Positions 7,473 through 14,893 are shown, counted from the stretch's first letter. The stretch is DNA of 24,778 nt from Sulfurospirillum sp964441765 (GCA_964441765.1 CAYTVI010000027.1:1-24778); one strand, 5' to 3'. Made by a program: numbers and translations. Notes: a model not told the origin generated them from the letters alone.

Positions 7473-8627
7473 ATGTTAGCACTTTTGAGAAATCAAAAGG
7501 TCAGAGGTTTTTTGTTTCAGTTATTTACTGTAACAGGATTGGTTGCTTTTTTGTGGTATATTGGTGTTAATACAGTCGCAAATATAGAACAAAGAGGCAT
7601 CCAAACAGGGTTTGACTTTTTAAATGGAACAGCAGGTTTTGGGATTTATGAATCCCCAATTTCGTATACGGAAGAAGACACACACGGACGTGTTTTTTTT
7701 GTAGGACTTCTTAATACACTCATTATCGCTTCTGTGGGTATCGTTTTAGCAACGGCTTTAGGGCTTGTTATTGGTATTTTAAGGCTTTCTCGTAACTGGC
7801 TGATTGCAAAATTAGCACGTGCTTATATCGACTTTTTTAGAAATATTCCCCTTTTGTTACAAATTCTTTTTTGGTACAACGTTGTTCTGCGCTCCATGCC
7901 AAGTCCAAAACAGAGTTACTCCTTTTTTGATATGTTTTTTATTAATAATCGAGGTCTTTATTTTCCACTGCCTGATTACAATCTCACCTTTTTTATGATA
8001 CTGGGTAGTTTGCTGTTAGCACTTTTTGCGACAATAGTGCTTAATATCTGGGCAAATAAGCGCAAAGAGCTTAGTGGTCAAGACTTTGCGGTTGTACCTT
8101 GGGCATTAGGTATGTTTGTGTTGTTTCCTATTGTGGCTTACTTTGGAAGTGGTGCAAATCTTGTATTTAGTTTTCCAGAACTGATGGGTTTTAACTTTAA
8201 AGGAGGCAAATCGCTTTCTCCTGAGTTTTTAGCACTGACATTTGCTTTGACGATTTATACGGCAACGTTTATTGCAGAAGCGGTGCGCTCTGGCATTGAA
8301 GCGGTTAGTCATGGTCAAAAAGAGGCGGCAACGTCCTTAGGACTTTCCAATTATCAGTCATTAAAACTGGTTGTTTTACCTCAAGCCATTCGTATTGCTA
8401 TCCCTCCCATTATCAATCAGTATTTGAACCTCACGAAAAACTCTTCTCTTGCAACAGCGGTGGGGTATCCTGAGATTGTTACTGTGTTTGCAGGAACGTC
8501 GCTTAATCAAGTAGGACAAGCCATTGAAATTATTTCCATCACGATGCTGGTTTACTTGTGTATTAGTTTGTGTGTTTCTGCGGTTTTAAATTGGTTTAAT
8601 CATAAAATGAAAATAAAGGAGCGTTAA
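7473..8627 (+). CDS. aapQ: General L-amino acid ABC transporter, permease AapQ
   Basis: One of the two inner-membrane permease subunits of the general amino-acid importer. The 384-residue length is typical of AapQ/BztB, which is much longer than HisQ or GlnP because of extra N-terminal and central segments. The central extension is visible as the region from about residue 140 to 250 with additional hydrophobic helices. The transmembrane domain opens with VFFVGLLNTLIIASVGIVLATALGLVIG and contains DFFRNIPLLLQ. The cytoplasmic EAA loop (EAVRSGIEAVSHGQKEAATSLGLS, ending LPQAIR) docks the ATPase AapP. The start ATG follows AAAGGAGAC. aapM begins one base after the aapQ stop. Confidence 0.93.
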   Translation: MLALLRNQKVRGFLFQLFTVTGLVAFLWYIGVNTVANIEQRGIQTGFDFLNGTAGFGIYESPISYTEEDTHGRVFFVGLLNTLIIASVGIVLATALGLVIGILRLSRNWLIAKLARAYIDFFRNIPLLLQILFWYNVVLRSMPSPKQSYSFFDMFFINNRGLYFPLPDYNLTFFMILGSLLLALFATIVLNIWANKRKELSGQDFAVVPWALGMFVLFPIVAYFGSGANLVFSFPELMGFNFKGGKSLSPEFLALTFALTIYTATFIAEAVRSGIEAVSHGQKEAATSLGLSNYQSLKLVVLPQAIRIAIPPIINQYLNLTKNSSLATAVGYPEIVTVFAGTSLNQVGQAIEIISITMLVYLCISLCVSAVLNWFNHKMKIKER

Positions 8628-8628
8628 G

Positions 8629-9426
8629 ATGGCAGTTTATTCAAAAGTAGAACAACGCCCTGCTCCTTCCAATACGAAAGGATTGGTACACTGGTTGCGC
8701 GATAACCTTTTTTCTACCCCCTTAAATGTGGCACTCACGACATTAGGGATTGCGATCTTGTTTTGGGTGATTCCTCCTTTTGTCAAATGGGCGTATGTGG
8801 ATGCGAATTTTCTAGGAACGACGCGCGAGGATTGTAATAGNNNNNNNNNNNNNNNNNNNNNNNNNNNNNNNNNNNNNNNNNNNNNNNNNNNNNNNNNNNN
8901 NNNNNNNNNNNNNNNNNNNNNNNNNNNNNNNNNNNNNNNNGTTCCACTTATTACCATTTTGTTTATGTCTTCTATCATTTTACCGCTCTTTTTTCCTGAA
9001 GGGATTAATTTTGATAAGTTGCTTCGTGCACTTATTGGTATTGCGATGTTTGAAGCGGCGTATATTGCTGAAAATATCAGAGGTGGTTTGCAGTCTATTC
9101 CTAAAGGACAGTATGAGGCAGCAGATGCCATAGGACTTTCGTATTGGCAAAAGATGGGGCTTGTCATACTTCCTCAAGCACTTAAAGTTGCTATTCCTAA
9201 TCTTGTGGGTGTTTCTATCGCTCTTTTTCAAGATACCACGCTGGTGATGATTATTGGTCTTTTTGATTTGTTAGCGATGGTACGTTTAAGTGCGGCTGAT
9301 TCGTATTGGTTAGGTTATGAGACGGAAGGTTATGTCTTTATAACATTTATTTTTTGGTTTTTCTGCTACTCTATGTCTAATTTTAGTCAGAAGCTTGAAA
9401 AACGTTTTAATACAAATTTACGATAG
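8629..9426 (+). CDS. aapM: General L-amino acid ABC transporter, permease AapM (interrupted by assembly gap)
   Basis: Second permease subunit, pairing with AapQ. The first 71 codons match the AapM N-terminus (WLRDNLFSTPLN, a membrane helix, then the ANFLGTTREDC block before the membrane domain). The last 161 codons carry VPLITILFMSSIILPLFFPEG, the EAA loop (ENIRGGLQSIPKGQYEAADAIGLSYW with LPQALK) and the final helices. Between them are 100 Ns (8841-8940). AapM proteins I know are about 380 residues, so about 150 residues including the first helices of the membrane domain are probably missing, more than 100 Ns can encode. The frame happens to continue across the Ns. The gene is very likely intact in the organism. 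AAGGAG precedes the ATG, and aapP starts 10 bases downstream. Confidence 0.88.
   Translation: MAVYSKVEQRPAPSNTKGLVHWLRDNLFSTPLNVALTTLGIAILFWVIPPFVKWAYVDANFLGTTREDCNXXXXXXXXXXXXXXXXXXXXXXXXXXXXXXXXXXVPLITILFMSSIILPLFFPEGINFDKLLRALIGIAMFEAAYIAENIRGGLQSIPKGQYEAADAIGLSYWQKMGLVILPQALKVAIPNLVGVSIALFQDTTLVMIIGLFDLLAMVRLSAADSYWLGYETEGYVFITFIFWFFCYSMSNFSQKLEKRFNTNLR
8841..8940. other. Assembly gap of 100 N
   Basis: Exactly 100 unknown bases, the conventional filler for a gap of unknown length, inside aapM. Judging from the usual AapM length, the true gap is nearer 450 bases. This shows that the window joins two contigs. Confidence 0.97.
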
Positions 9427-9436
9427 GATTTTTTAG

Positions 9437-10177
9437 ATGAGCGAAGCTATTATTGAAATTAAAAAATTAAACAAATGGTACGGCGATTTTCATGTTTTAA
9501 AAGATATTAATCTCAATGTCAAAAAAGGTGAAATCATCGTTGTCTGTGGACCTTCAGGCTCTGGAAAATCAACCTTGATTCGTTGTATCAATCGTCTTGA
9601 GGAGTTTCAAGAAGGAAGCATTGTTGTAGATGGCATTGAGCTTGTGGATGATGTCAAAAAGATTAAAGCCATTCGTGAAGAAGTAGCAATGGTGTTTCAG
9701 CACTTTAATCTCTTCCCTCACCTCACGATTTTAGATAACTTAACGCTTGCACCAACATGGGTCAAAAAGATGCCTAAAAAACAAGCCAACGAGATGGCGA
9801 TGAAGTATCTCAAACGCGTTAATATTGCAGAACAAGCACACAAATACCCAAACCAACTCTCTGGCGGTCAGCAACAACGCGTTGCGATAGCAAGAAGTCT
9901 TTGTAAAAGCCCAAAAATCATGCTTTTTGATGAACCAACCTCTGCCCTTGATCCTGAAATGGTTGCGGAAGTTTTAGATGTTATGATTGAACTAGCACGT
10001 GAGGGTCGAACAATGGTATGTGTCACACATGAGATGGGATTTGCGAAAAAAGTAGCAGATCGTATCATTTTTATGGACGCAGGACAGATTGTTGAAGAAA
10101 ACACGCCTGAGAATTTCTTCAAAAACCCAGAATCTGACCGCTTAAAGCTCTTCTTAGAGCAAATCTTATCGCATTAA
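9437..10177 (+). CDS. aapP: General L-amino acid ABC transporter, ATP-binding protein AapP
   Basis: ATPase that powers AapJQMP amino-acid import, at the inner face of the membrane. All motifs of a polar amino acid ABC ATPase are present at family positions: Walker A GPSGSGKST (38-46), Q-loop Q88, signature LSGGQ (141-145), Walker B IMLFDEP (161-167) with SALD, and H-loop H198. The NRLEEFQEGSIVVDG and FQHFNLFPHLTILDN blocks are typical of the GlnQ/AapP group. The 246-residue length is normal. The start ATG has AGGA eight bases upstream. It is the last gene of the operon; an 11-bp hairpin follows 5 bases after the stop. Confidence 0.94.
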   Translation: MSEAIIEIKKLNKWYGDFHVLKDINLNVKKGEIIVVCGPSGSGKSTLIRCINRLEEFQEGSIVVDGIELVDDVKKIKAIREEVAMVFQHFNLFPHLTILDNLTLAPTWVKKMPKKQANEMAMKYLKRVNIAEQAHKYPNQLSGGQQQRVAIARSLCKSPKIMLFDEPTSALDPEMVAEVLDVMIELAREGRTMVCVTHEMGFAKKVADRIIFMDAGQIVEENTPENFFKNPESDRLKLFLEQILSH

Positions 10178-10182
10178 CGAGA

Positions 10183-10211
10183 AGAGTTCTTACATAAACT
10201 GTAAGAACTCT
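10183..10211 (+). terminator. Hairpin after the aap operon
   Basis: Perfect 11-bp stem AGAGTTCTTAC / GTAAGAACTCT around a 7-nt loop, 5 bases after the aapP stop. No U-run follows, so it may be a weak terminator or a 3'-end stabiliser rather than a strong intrinsic terminator. A TATAAT box for the next gene begins 5 bases later. Confidence 0.65.
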
Positions 10212-10215
10212 AGTG

Positions 10216-10221
10216 TATAAT
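10216..10221 (+). promoter_or_regulatory. Candidate -10 box (TATAAT) for the small membrane-anchored protein gene
   Basis: Perfect TATAAT 66 bases before the ATG at 10288 and just after the aap operon hairpin, which suggests that the following gene has its own transcript. Confidence 0.5.
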
Positions 10222-10267
10222 ACCACCTCTAAAAAATAAACGATGATTTTAAAAACCCGTTTAAACT

Positions 10268-10279
10268 TTTACATGTAAG
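10268..10279. repeat. Iterated palindrome TTTACATGTAAG, fused to a Shine-Dalgarno
   Basis: Copy of TTACATGTAA (10269-10278). Its right arm runs into TAAGGA, which is the ribosome binding site for the gene starting at 10288. Confidence 0.85.
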
Positions 10280-10287
10280 GATTTTTC

Positions 10288-10746
10288 ATGGAACAACTCA
10301 TACCTGTTTTGATGATTGTAGGTATTGTCGCTTTTATTATGATGCGTCAAATTGGAAAAGTAACGGATAAAATAGACAGACAGCCAAGTGTAAGTACACA
10401 AAATTTTGAGCGTTATGCTAAGTTTTCTGCCATTATTCAAGAGCATGTCCGTGAGATTAAATATGCTTTAGATAGCTCAAAAAGTAAAGAAGAAGTAACC
10501 CCTTTTATTCTCAAAGAAGATAAAAATGAAGCACAAGCTTTAGAAAAACTTTCTGATTTTATCCGAAAACTCGTCTTTTTTGAGACAATGATGGCAAAAC
10601 AAAAGAGTGCGAAAGAGATAGAGTCTGAACTCTTTGAGGTCTTAAGTAGTTTAGAGAGCTTTTTGATAGAGTTTTGTGTTGATGGCGAAGAACTTTCAGA
10701 AGCTTTGCGTGAGCGATTGCTTGAGGCATATCAACAACTTAATTAA
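10288..10746 (+). CDS. Hypothetical protein with N-terminal membrane anchor and helical cytoplasmic domain
   Basis: A 152-residue protein I do not recognise. Residues 4-19 (LIPVLMIVGIVAFIMM) form one membrane helix without a signal-peptidase site, followed by basic and polar residues, so it should be an inner-membrane anchor. The remainder is rich in Lys, Glu and Leu with no Pro after residue 70, and looks mostly helical, possibly coiled-coil (for example residues 95-150). There is no catalytic motif and almost no cysteine. The ribosome site TAAGGA is formed partly by the TTACATGTAA palindrome. A promoter-like TATAAT and a bidirectional terminator bracket it, so it is probably a single-gene transcript unrelated to the aap genes. 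Codon usage and composition look like its neighbours, which argues for a real gene. Confidence 0.75.
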   Translation: MEQLIPVLMIVGIVAFIMMRQIGKVTDKIDRQPSVSTQNFERYAKFSAIIQEHVREIKYALDSSKSKEEVTPFILKEDKNEAQALEKLSDFIRKLVFFETMMAKQKSAKEIESELFEVLSSLESFLIEFCVDGEELSEALRERLLEAYQQLN

Positions 10747-10750
10747 GAAA

Positions 10751-10771
10751 AGAGGAGTTTAAAACTCCTCT
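10751..10771. terminator. Bidirectional intrinsic terminator
   Basis: Perfect 10-bp arms AGAGGAGTTT (10751-10760) and AAACTCCTCT (10762-10771), separated by one base so that the inner pairs form the loop. On the plus strand it is followed by CTTTTATAA and on the minus strand by TTTCTTAATT. It lies 4 bases after the stop of the gene ending at 10746 and 3 bases after the ilvA stop, so it serves both converging transcripts. Confidence 0.88.
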
Positions 10772-10774
10772 CTT

Positions 10775-11986
10775 TTATAATTCTTCTTTGAAAAAATATC
10801 CCGCTTCTTTTAAAAGTTGACGTATGATTTCTTGATGCTCAACGCCTTTCGTCTCTAACATAATCGTAATTTGCGCATCACCATAGGATAGTTTTGTTGA
10901 AAAACGGTCATAATCAATTTGAATGATATTGGCATTGGCATTTTTAAACAAGTCTGTCAGGCGCATCAGTGAACCTGGTTTATCGATGAGTGTAATCACA
11001 AGCTTCATCTTTCGGTGAGATTTAATCAAACCTTTCTCGATGATGACGGAGAGCATTTGCACATCAATATTACCACCGCTTAAAACAGCTCCTATTTTTG
11101 CATCTTTTTCAAAATGGAATTTTTTGTGCATAATAGCCGCCACACTTGAAGCCCCACCTCCTTCAACGACGAGCTTTTGTCGCTCAAGTAAAAATAAGAT
11201 AGCAGACGCAATCTCTTCATCATCTACCGTAACGACTTCATCCACACATTCTAAAATATGCGCTAAGTTGGATTCACTCACATCTCTGACTGCAATACCA
11301 TCAGCAATAGTACGAACACTTTTTGAATTAATCGCTTTTTTTGCATGAAAAGATTCGCACATAGCAGGTGCTCCTGCGGCATTCACACCAATGACACGTA
11401 TTTTTGGGTCAATCTGTTTGATGGCAGAACTCATACCGCTGATGAGCCCTCCTCCACCGATGGGAATGACAACGATGTCAAGGTCATTGATTTCATCAAT
11501 CATTTCTAAGGCAACAGTCCCTTGTCCTGCAATGACCACTTCATCTTCAAAGGGATGAATAAAGGTCAATTCATGCTCTTTTGCATATGTTTTCGCATAC
11601 GCATACGCTTCATCATAATTATCGCCATGCAAAATCACTTCAGCGCCCAATGCCCTTGTTCCTGTTACCTTAAGTAGCGGTGTGGCCTCTGGCATGATAA
11701 TGGTTGCTTGAATGCCAAAACTGCGTGCTGAGTACGCAACACCTTGTGCATGATTGCCCGCACTTGCAGCAATAACGCCACGTTTTTGCTCTTCTTTGGT
11801 TAAAGAAGCAATTTTATTGTACGCACCTCTTAGTTTGTACGCTCCTGTGATTTGGAGGTTTTCTTTTTTCAAATAAACTTCAGCACCCACTTCAAGACTG
11901 AGCAACGGTGCAAGTGCGCAGGGAGTTTTTGTAACGGTGTTGCTGATTTGACGTTTTGCTTTAACTATTTCACTGAGTGCTATCAT
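10775..11986 (-). CDS. ilvA: Threonine ammonia-lyase (threonine dehydratase) with C-terminal ACT domain
   Basis: PLP enzyme that deaminates threonine to 2-oxobutanoate, the first step to isoleucine. It has the fold type II blocks: NLQITGAYKLRGAYNKI with the PLP lysine (in AYKLRGA), the asparagine loop SAGNHAQGVAYSA, and the glycine-rich phosphate loop PIGGGGLISG. An ACT domain (MKLVITLIDKPGSLMRL onward) fills the last 75 or so residues and probably gives allosteric control. A longer reading from 12064 exists, but its first 26 codons lie inside the upstream gene. The start at 11986 (MIALSEIV) matches the family, gives the usual 403 residues and overlaps the upstream stop as ATGA. That 4-bp overlap implies translational coupling with the CoA-binding protein gene. 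AAGG lies about 9 bases upstream. Confidence 0.93.
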   Translation of the reverse strand: MIALSEIVKAKRQISNTVTKTPCALAPLLSLEVGAEVYLKKENLQITGAYKLRGAYNKIASLTKEEQKRGVIAASAGNHAQGVAYSARSFGIQATIIMPEATPLLKVTGTRALGAEVILHGDNYDEAYAYAKTYAKEHELTFIHPFEDEVVIAGQGTVALEMIDEINDLDIVVIPIGGGGLISGMSSAIKQIDPKIRVIGVNAAGAPAMCESFHAKKAINSKSVRTIADGIAVRDVSESNLAHILECVDEVVTVDDEEIASAILFLLERQKLVVEGGGASSVAAIMHKKFHFEKDAKIGAVLSGGNIDVQMLSVIIEKGLIKSHRKMKLVITLIDKPGSLMRLTDLFKNANANIIQIDYDRFSTKLSYGDAQITIMLETKGVEHQEIIRQLLKEAGYFFKEEL

Positions 11987-12417
11987 TTCATAAGCCTTGC
12001 ATGTTCGATTTTTGTACATTTGTTTTGAACGGCGTACAAACCGTGTTCTTTTGCTTTTGCACATGCACGGTCATTGACAATACCTAGTTGCAACCAAAAG
12101 ACCTTCACATCGCCTCTCTCAATCACTTCGTCGATGAGCGTATCGGCAATTTCAGGTTTTCGAAACATATCAACCATATCAACTTCTTCAGGAATATCTC
12201 TAAGATTTCTATAAACTTTTTCTCCTAAAATAAACTCTTCTTTAGGATAAACAGGGAAAATTTTAAATCCATTTTCTTGCAAATAACGTGCAACTTTATA
12301 ACTATCTTTATTAACATCTGGCGAGAGACCAATAATGGCAATGCTTTTACATGTAAGAAAAATAGTGTGGATTGTTTCATCATCATAAACAGTGATGGTA
12401 GGCATTTGGCATTCCAT
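11983..12417 (-). CDS. CoA-binding domain protein (YccU family)
   Basis: A 144-residue single-domain Rossmann-like protein of the CoA_binding_2 family (YccU type). The visible features are the nucleotide-binding start SIAIIGLSPDVNKDSYKVARYL, the core IFPVYPKEEFILGEKVYRNLRDIP, VDMVDMFRKPE, and the late WLQLGIVND and KCTKIEHARL blocks that align with the E. coli family member as I recall it. Family members bind CoA in vitro; the cellular role is unknown. The ATG is well placed after AAAGGAG, and an extended -10 (TGT-TATACT) lies upstream. A TTACATGTAA palindrome lies inside the gene and encodes T-C-K near residue 23. It ends in an ATGA overlap with ilvA, so the two form an operon. Confidence 0.88.
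   Translation of the reverse strand: MECQMPTITVYDDETIHTIFLTCKSIAIIGLSPDVNKDSYKVARYLQENGFKIFPVYPKEEFILGEKVYRNLRDIPEEVDMVDMFRKPEIADTLIDEVIERGDVKVFWLQLGIVNDRACAKAKEHGLYAVQNKCTKIEHARLMK
12346..12357. repeat. Iterated palindrome inside the CoA-binding protein gene
   Basis: Exact TTACATGTAA core at 12347-12356. On the coding (minus) strand it is read CTT ACA TGT AAA, giving L-T-C-K, just before the first beta strand of the Rossmann domain. Confidence 0.85.
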
Positions 12418-12445
12418 TTTGACTCCTTTAAAAAATTAAGATGTG

Positions 12446-12451
12446 AGTATA
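12446..12451 (-). promoter_or_regulatory. Candidate extended -10 (TGT-TATACT) for the CoA-binding protein/ilvA operon
   Basis: Minus-strand TATACT preceded by TGT, 28 bases before the ATG at 12417. It faces away from the chemoreceptor promoter at 12507-12512; the -10 boxes are about 55 bp apart. Confidence 0.55.
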
Positions 12452-12506
12452 ACACAGCCTAACTTTTGTCATGGTTATTATCATATCAATATTTTTACTT
12501 TTGTGT

Positions 12507-12512
12507 TATAAT
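12507..12512 (+). promoter_or_regulatory. Candidate extended -10 (TGT-TATAAT) for the chemoreceptor gene at 12547
   Basis: Perfect TATAAT preceded by TGT (12504-12506), with T-rich DNA upstream, 34 bases before the ATG. This is the best-formed promoter in the window. Confidence 0.65.
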
Positions 12513-12546
12513 CATTCTCAAAAATTTAAAACTATAAGGATATGTA

Positions 12547-13728
12547 ATGTTTCTTAATGCGATAACGATTAAAACAAAAGGCTGGATTTTGGCGCTTGCG
12601 ACACTGTTTGGTTTTTTAGCAAATACTATCTTAGTGTGGTTTTTATTGACAGGAACAGAGCGCAATCTTTTAGTAGCTGGTTCAATCTTAGGGATGGTTT
12701 TTTTCTTTATCTTTACACGTATTATGACATTAAGTATTAGTAAGTCCATTGATAATTTATCCAACATTACGCTTGATTTAGCACAAGGCAGTGGCGATTT
12801 AACTAAGAGAATCCATATTGATTCTAAGGATGAAATTGCTGAATTGTCTAGCAATATCAACAAATTTATCGAAAAAATTCATCAAACAGTGATTGCTTCA
12901 ACAGATTCTTCGCATGAGAGTGCGACCATGGCGTGTCAATTTACATCCGTTACGCGTGATGTGGATAAACGTATGAGTGCGGAGCGAGATTTTATTAAAA
13001 ACACAAAAGACCTTGGTGATACCATGAAAAATGCATTAGAAGAGACAACGCTTAGTACTTCTGAAACGAGTAACGATATTTTGATTGCTTCTCAAAATCT
13101 CAATAACACAGCTAAAGAAATTAAACTTTTGGTTCAAGATATTCAAAAAGCCTCAGAAGTTGAAGCCACCACAACACAGCGCTTACAACAACTTAGTAAC
13201 GATGCCAATCAAGTGAAAAATGTTCTAACCGTTATCTCTGATATTGCAGACCAGACCAATCTTTTAGCGCTCAATGCGGCGATTGAAGCAGCACGTGCGG
13301 GTGAACATGGTCGTGGATTTGCGGTTGTTGCAGATGAAGTAAGAAATCTCGCAGAACGAACACAACGAAGTTTGACTGAAATCAATGCAACGATTAGCGT
13401 TATTGTCCAAAATATCATCAATGCCAGTGAACAGATGAGTGCTAATTATCAGTTTATTGAAAAAATTGCAGATACTTCTGAAACCGTTGAATCAAAAATC
13501 AGCGATACCGAAGAAGTGATTAAAAAAGCTTCTGACGCTTCGTTGCAAGCTTCTAGAGTTTCTCAAAAGCTCTCATTAGACACCACAAAGATTATTCAAA
13601 ATATTGGACAAATTTACGAGTCATCTTTACAAAACAGCAATGATGTCAAAGAACTCAATATCTCTTCTGACAAGCTCTTGGTACTTTCTAATTCCCTTGC
13701 GTCAAAACTCGCCTCATTTAAGATCTAA
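12547..13728 (+). CDS. Methyl-accepting chemotaxis protein without a periplasmic sensor domain
   Basis: A 393-residue chemoreceptor. Two membrane helices (about residues 12-34 and 41-58) are joined by a loop of about six residues (TGTERN), so there is no room for a periplasmic ligand domain. A HAMP domain follows (about 60-110, with GSGDLTKRIHIDSKDEIAEL), then a coiled-coil signalling region whose tip at about 226-270 (ISDIADQTNLLALNAAIEAARAGEHGRGFAVVADEVRNLAE) is close to the consensus that binds CheA and CheW. The short length suggests a receptor that senses an internal or membrane-linked cue such as redox state or proton motive force, or that depends on another protein; that is inference. 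There is no PAS domain and no C-terminal CheR-docking pentapeptide. AAGGAT precedes the ATG. Its stop codon is inside the palindromic terminator shared with trmA. Confidence 0.93.
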   Translation: MFLNAITIKTKGWILALATLFGFLANTILVWFLLTGTERNLLVAGSILGMVFFFIFTRIMTLSISKSIDNLSNITLDLAQGSGDLTKRIHIDSKDEIAELSSNINKFIEKIHQTVIASTDSSHESATMACQFTSVTRDVDKRMSAERDFIKNTKDLGDTMKNALEETTLSTSETSNDILIASQNLNNTAKEIKLLVQDIQKASEVEATTTQRLQQLSNDANQVKNVLTVISDIADQTNLLALNAAIEAARAGEHGRGFAVVADEVRNLAERTQRSLTEINATISVIVQNIINASEQMSANYQFIEKIADTSETVESKISDTEEVIKKASDASLQASRVSQKLSLDTTKIIQNIGQIYESSLQNSNDVKELNISSDKLLVLSNSLASKLASFKI

Positions 13729-13749
13729 GCTTTACATGTAAAGCTTAGA
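13724..13749. terminator. 26-bp perfect palindrome: bidirectional terminator containing both convergent stop codons
   Basis: Arms TCTAAGCTTTA and TAAAGCTTAGA around CATG, an extended form of the iterated palindrome (12-mer at 13731-13742). The chemoreceptor stop TAA is 13726-13728, and the trmA stop is 13745-13747 on the other strand, so both genes end inside the arms. In RNA it would form an 11-bp stem with a CAUG tetraloop. A CTCTCTTTTTT tract follows on the plus strand, so termination should be best for the chemoreceptor transcript. Confidence 0.85.
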
Positions 13750-14851
13750 CTCTCTTTTTTAAAATGACTCCTGATTCGATGTGCTCTGTATTGGGAAACT
13801 GATCAAACAGCGCGAAGTGCTCTATCGAATAAAGGCGTGTGAGCACTTCAAGATCACGCCTCAGTGTCTGTGGGTTGCATGAAATATAGATAATATTTTC
13901 AAACTGTGAAATAAAGCTCAAGCTTGCTTCATCCATTCCTGAACGTGGAGGATCAACAAAGACATGCGAAAAACAATACGCATCTAAGTTCATTCCTTTT
14001 AATCGGTTAAATTCACGCTCTTTTTTAAGTGCCAAAGTGAGCTCTTCCGCACTTAAACGTACAAAAGAGGTATTGGTGACACCATTGAGTTCACAGTTCA
14101 TGAGTGCTGAAGCAATCGATGTTTTAGAAATTTCTGTGGCTAAAACTTTTTGAAATTTTTGTGCTAAAGGAATGGTGAAGTTACCATAACCACAATAAAG
14201 CTCCAGTAAATCTTCACACTCTTTTAAATGCGATAAAACCCAAGCAATCATCTTCTGGTTCATGAGTCTATTGGGTTGAGAAAAACCACCTTCAATGATG
14301 TGATAACGATACGTTTTTCCTTCAATATCAAAGCGTTCTTCAACAAAATCTTGACGTAATACTCGTCTTATTCCCCTGCTTCGACCTATTACACAAATAT
14401 CAAAGTCTTTTTCTAAGCGTTTTGCCTCATTTTCCCATGCATCATCAAGCGGTTTATGGTAAATGAGTGTCACCAAAAGATGTTCAGACGAAGCTAGAAA
14501 TTCAATCGCAAAAATCTTCTCACGAAGAACGGTTGAGCTTTCTATCTGTTTTAAGAGCTTAGGCATCAATGTGTAAATTTTCATCTCCACTTTAGGGCAA
14601 GACTCAATGCAAACAGCCCCTTTTTTATCAACAGTTCCCATCGCATATGAGAGGGTATCGCCTTCTTTCCAAATACGAAATTCTGAGCGTCCTCGGTAGT
14701 GTTCTGAAGCGGACGTGAAGAAGTCGAAGTGTTTTACATGTAAAGAATCAAACAAGCTACGCATTGATTCTTGTTTATGGGCACATTGCTTCGCATAATC
14801 AAGTGTATAGAGTGTACAACTCCCACATTTACCAAAATATAAACACTCCAT
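13745..14851 (-). CDS. trmA: tRNA (uracil-5-)-methyltransferase TrmA
   Basis: SAM-dependent enzyme expected to make m5U54 in the T-loop of tRNAs. The 368-residue length equals TrmA (RlmC and RlmD/RumA are usually longer or have a TRAM domain, absent here). Visible are the SAM motif ELYCGYGNFTIPLA (217-230), the DPPRSG motif (300-305), the nucleophile C325 in ISCNPQTLRRDL and the general base E359 in HIES. Unlike E. coli TrmA it has cysteines in C-x5-C-x2-C spacing at C3, C9 and C12, plus C85 before proline, which matches the [4Fe-4S] ligands of RumA. A TTTACATGTAAA copy lies inside the gene and encodes L-H-V-K near residues 37-40. It is the last gene of the radical SAM-DUF445-trmA group. An rRNA target cannot be excluded. 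Confidence 0.88.
   Translation of the reverse strand: MECLYFGKCGSCTLYTLDYAKQCAHKQESMRSLFDSLHVKHFDFFTSASEHYRGRSEFRIWKEGDTLSYAMGTVDKKGAVCIESCPKVEMKIYTLMPKLLKQIESSTVLREKIFAIEFLASSEHLLVTLIYHKPLDDAWENEAKRLEKDFDICVIGRSRGIRRVLRQDFVEERFDIEGKTYRYHIIEGGFSQPNRLMNQKMIAWVLSHLKECEDLLELYCGYGNFTIPLAQKFQKVLATEISKTSIASALMNCELNGVTNTSFVRLSAEELTLALKKEREFNRLKGMNLDAYCFSHVFVDPPRSGMDEASLSFISQFENIIYISCNPQTLRRDLEVLTRLYSIEHFALFDQFPNTEHIESGVILKKRV
14733..14744. repeat. Iterated palindrome TTTACATGTAAA inside trmA
   Basis: Exact 12-mer read on the coding strand as TTA CAT GTA AAA (L-H-V-K), a different frame from the copies in the CoA-binding protein gene and acnB. Confidence 0.85.
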
Positions 14852-14893
14852 AAAACCTCTTTATATGTATTATTTTATATAAAATTATATATA

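Noticed and set aside
11987..12064. N-terminal extension of threonine dehydratase to 429 residues
   Set aside because: The extra 26 codons lie within the upstream CoA-binding protein gene in another frame, and the extension has no family counterpart. ATG at 11986 gives the usual 403 residues and an ATGA overlap.
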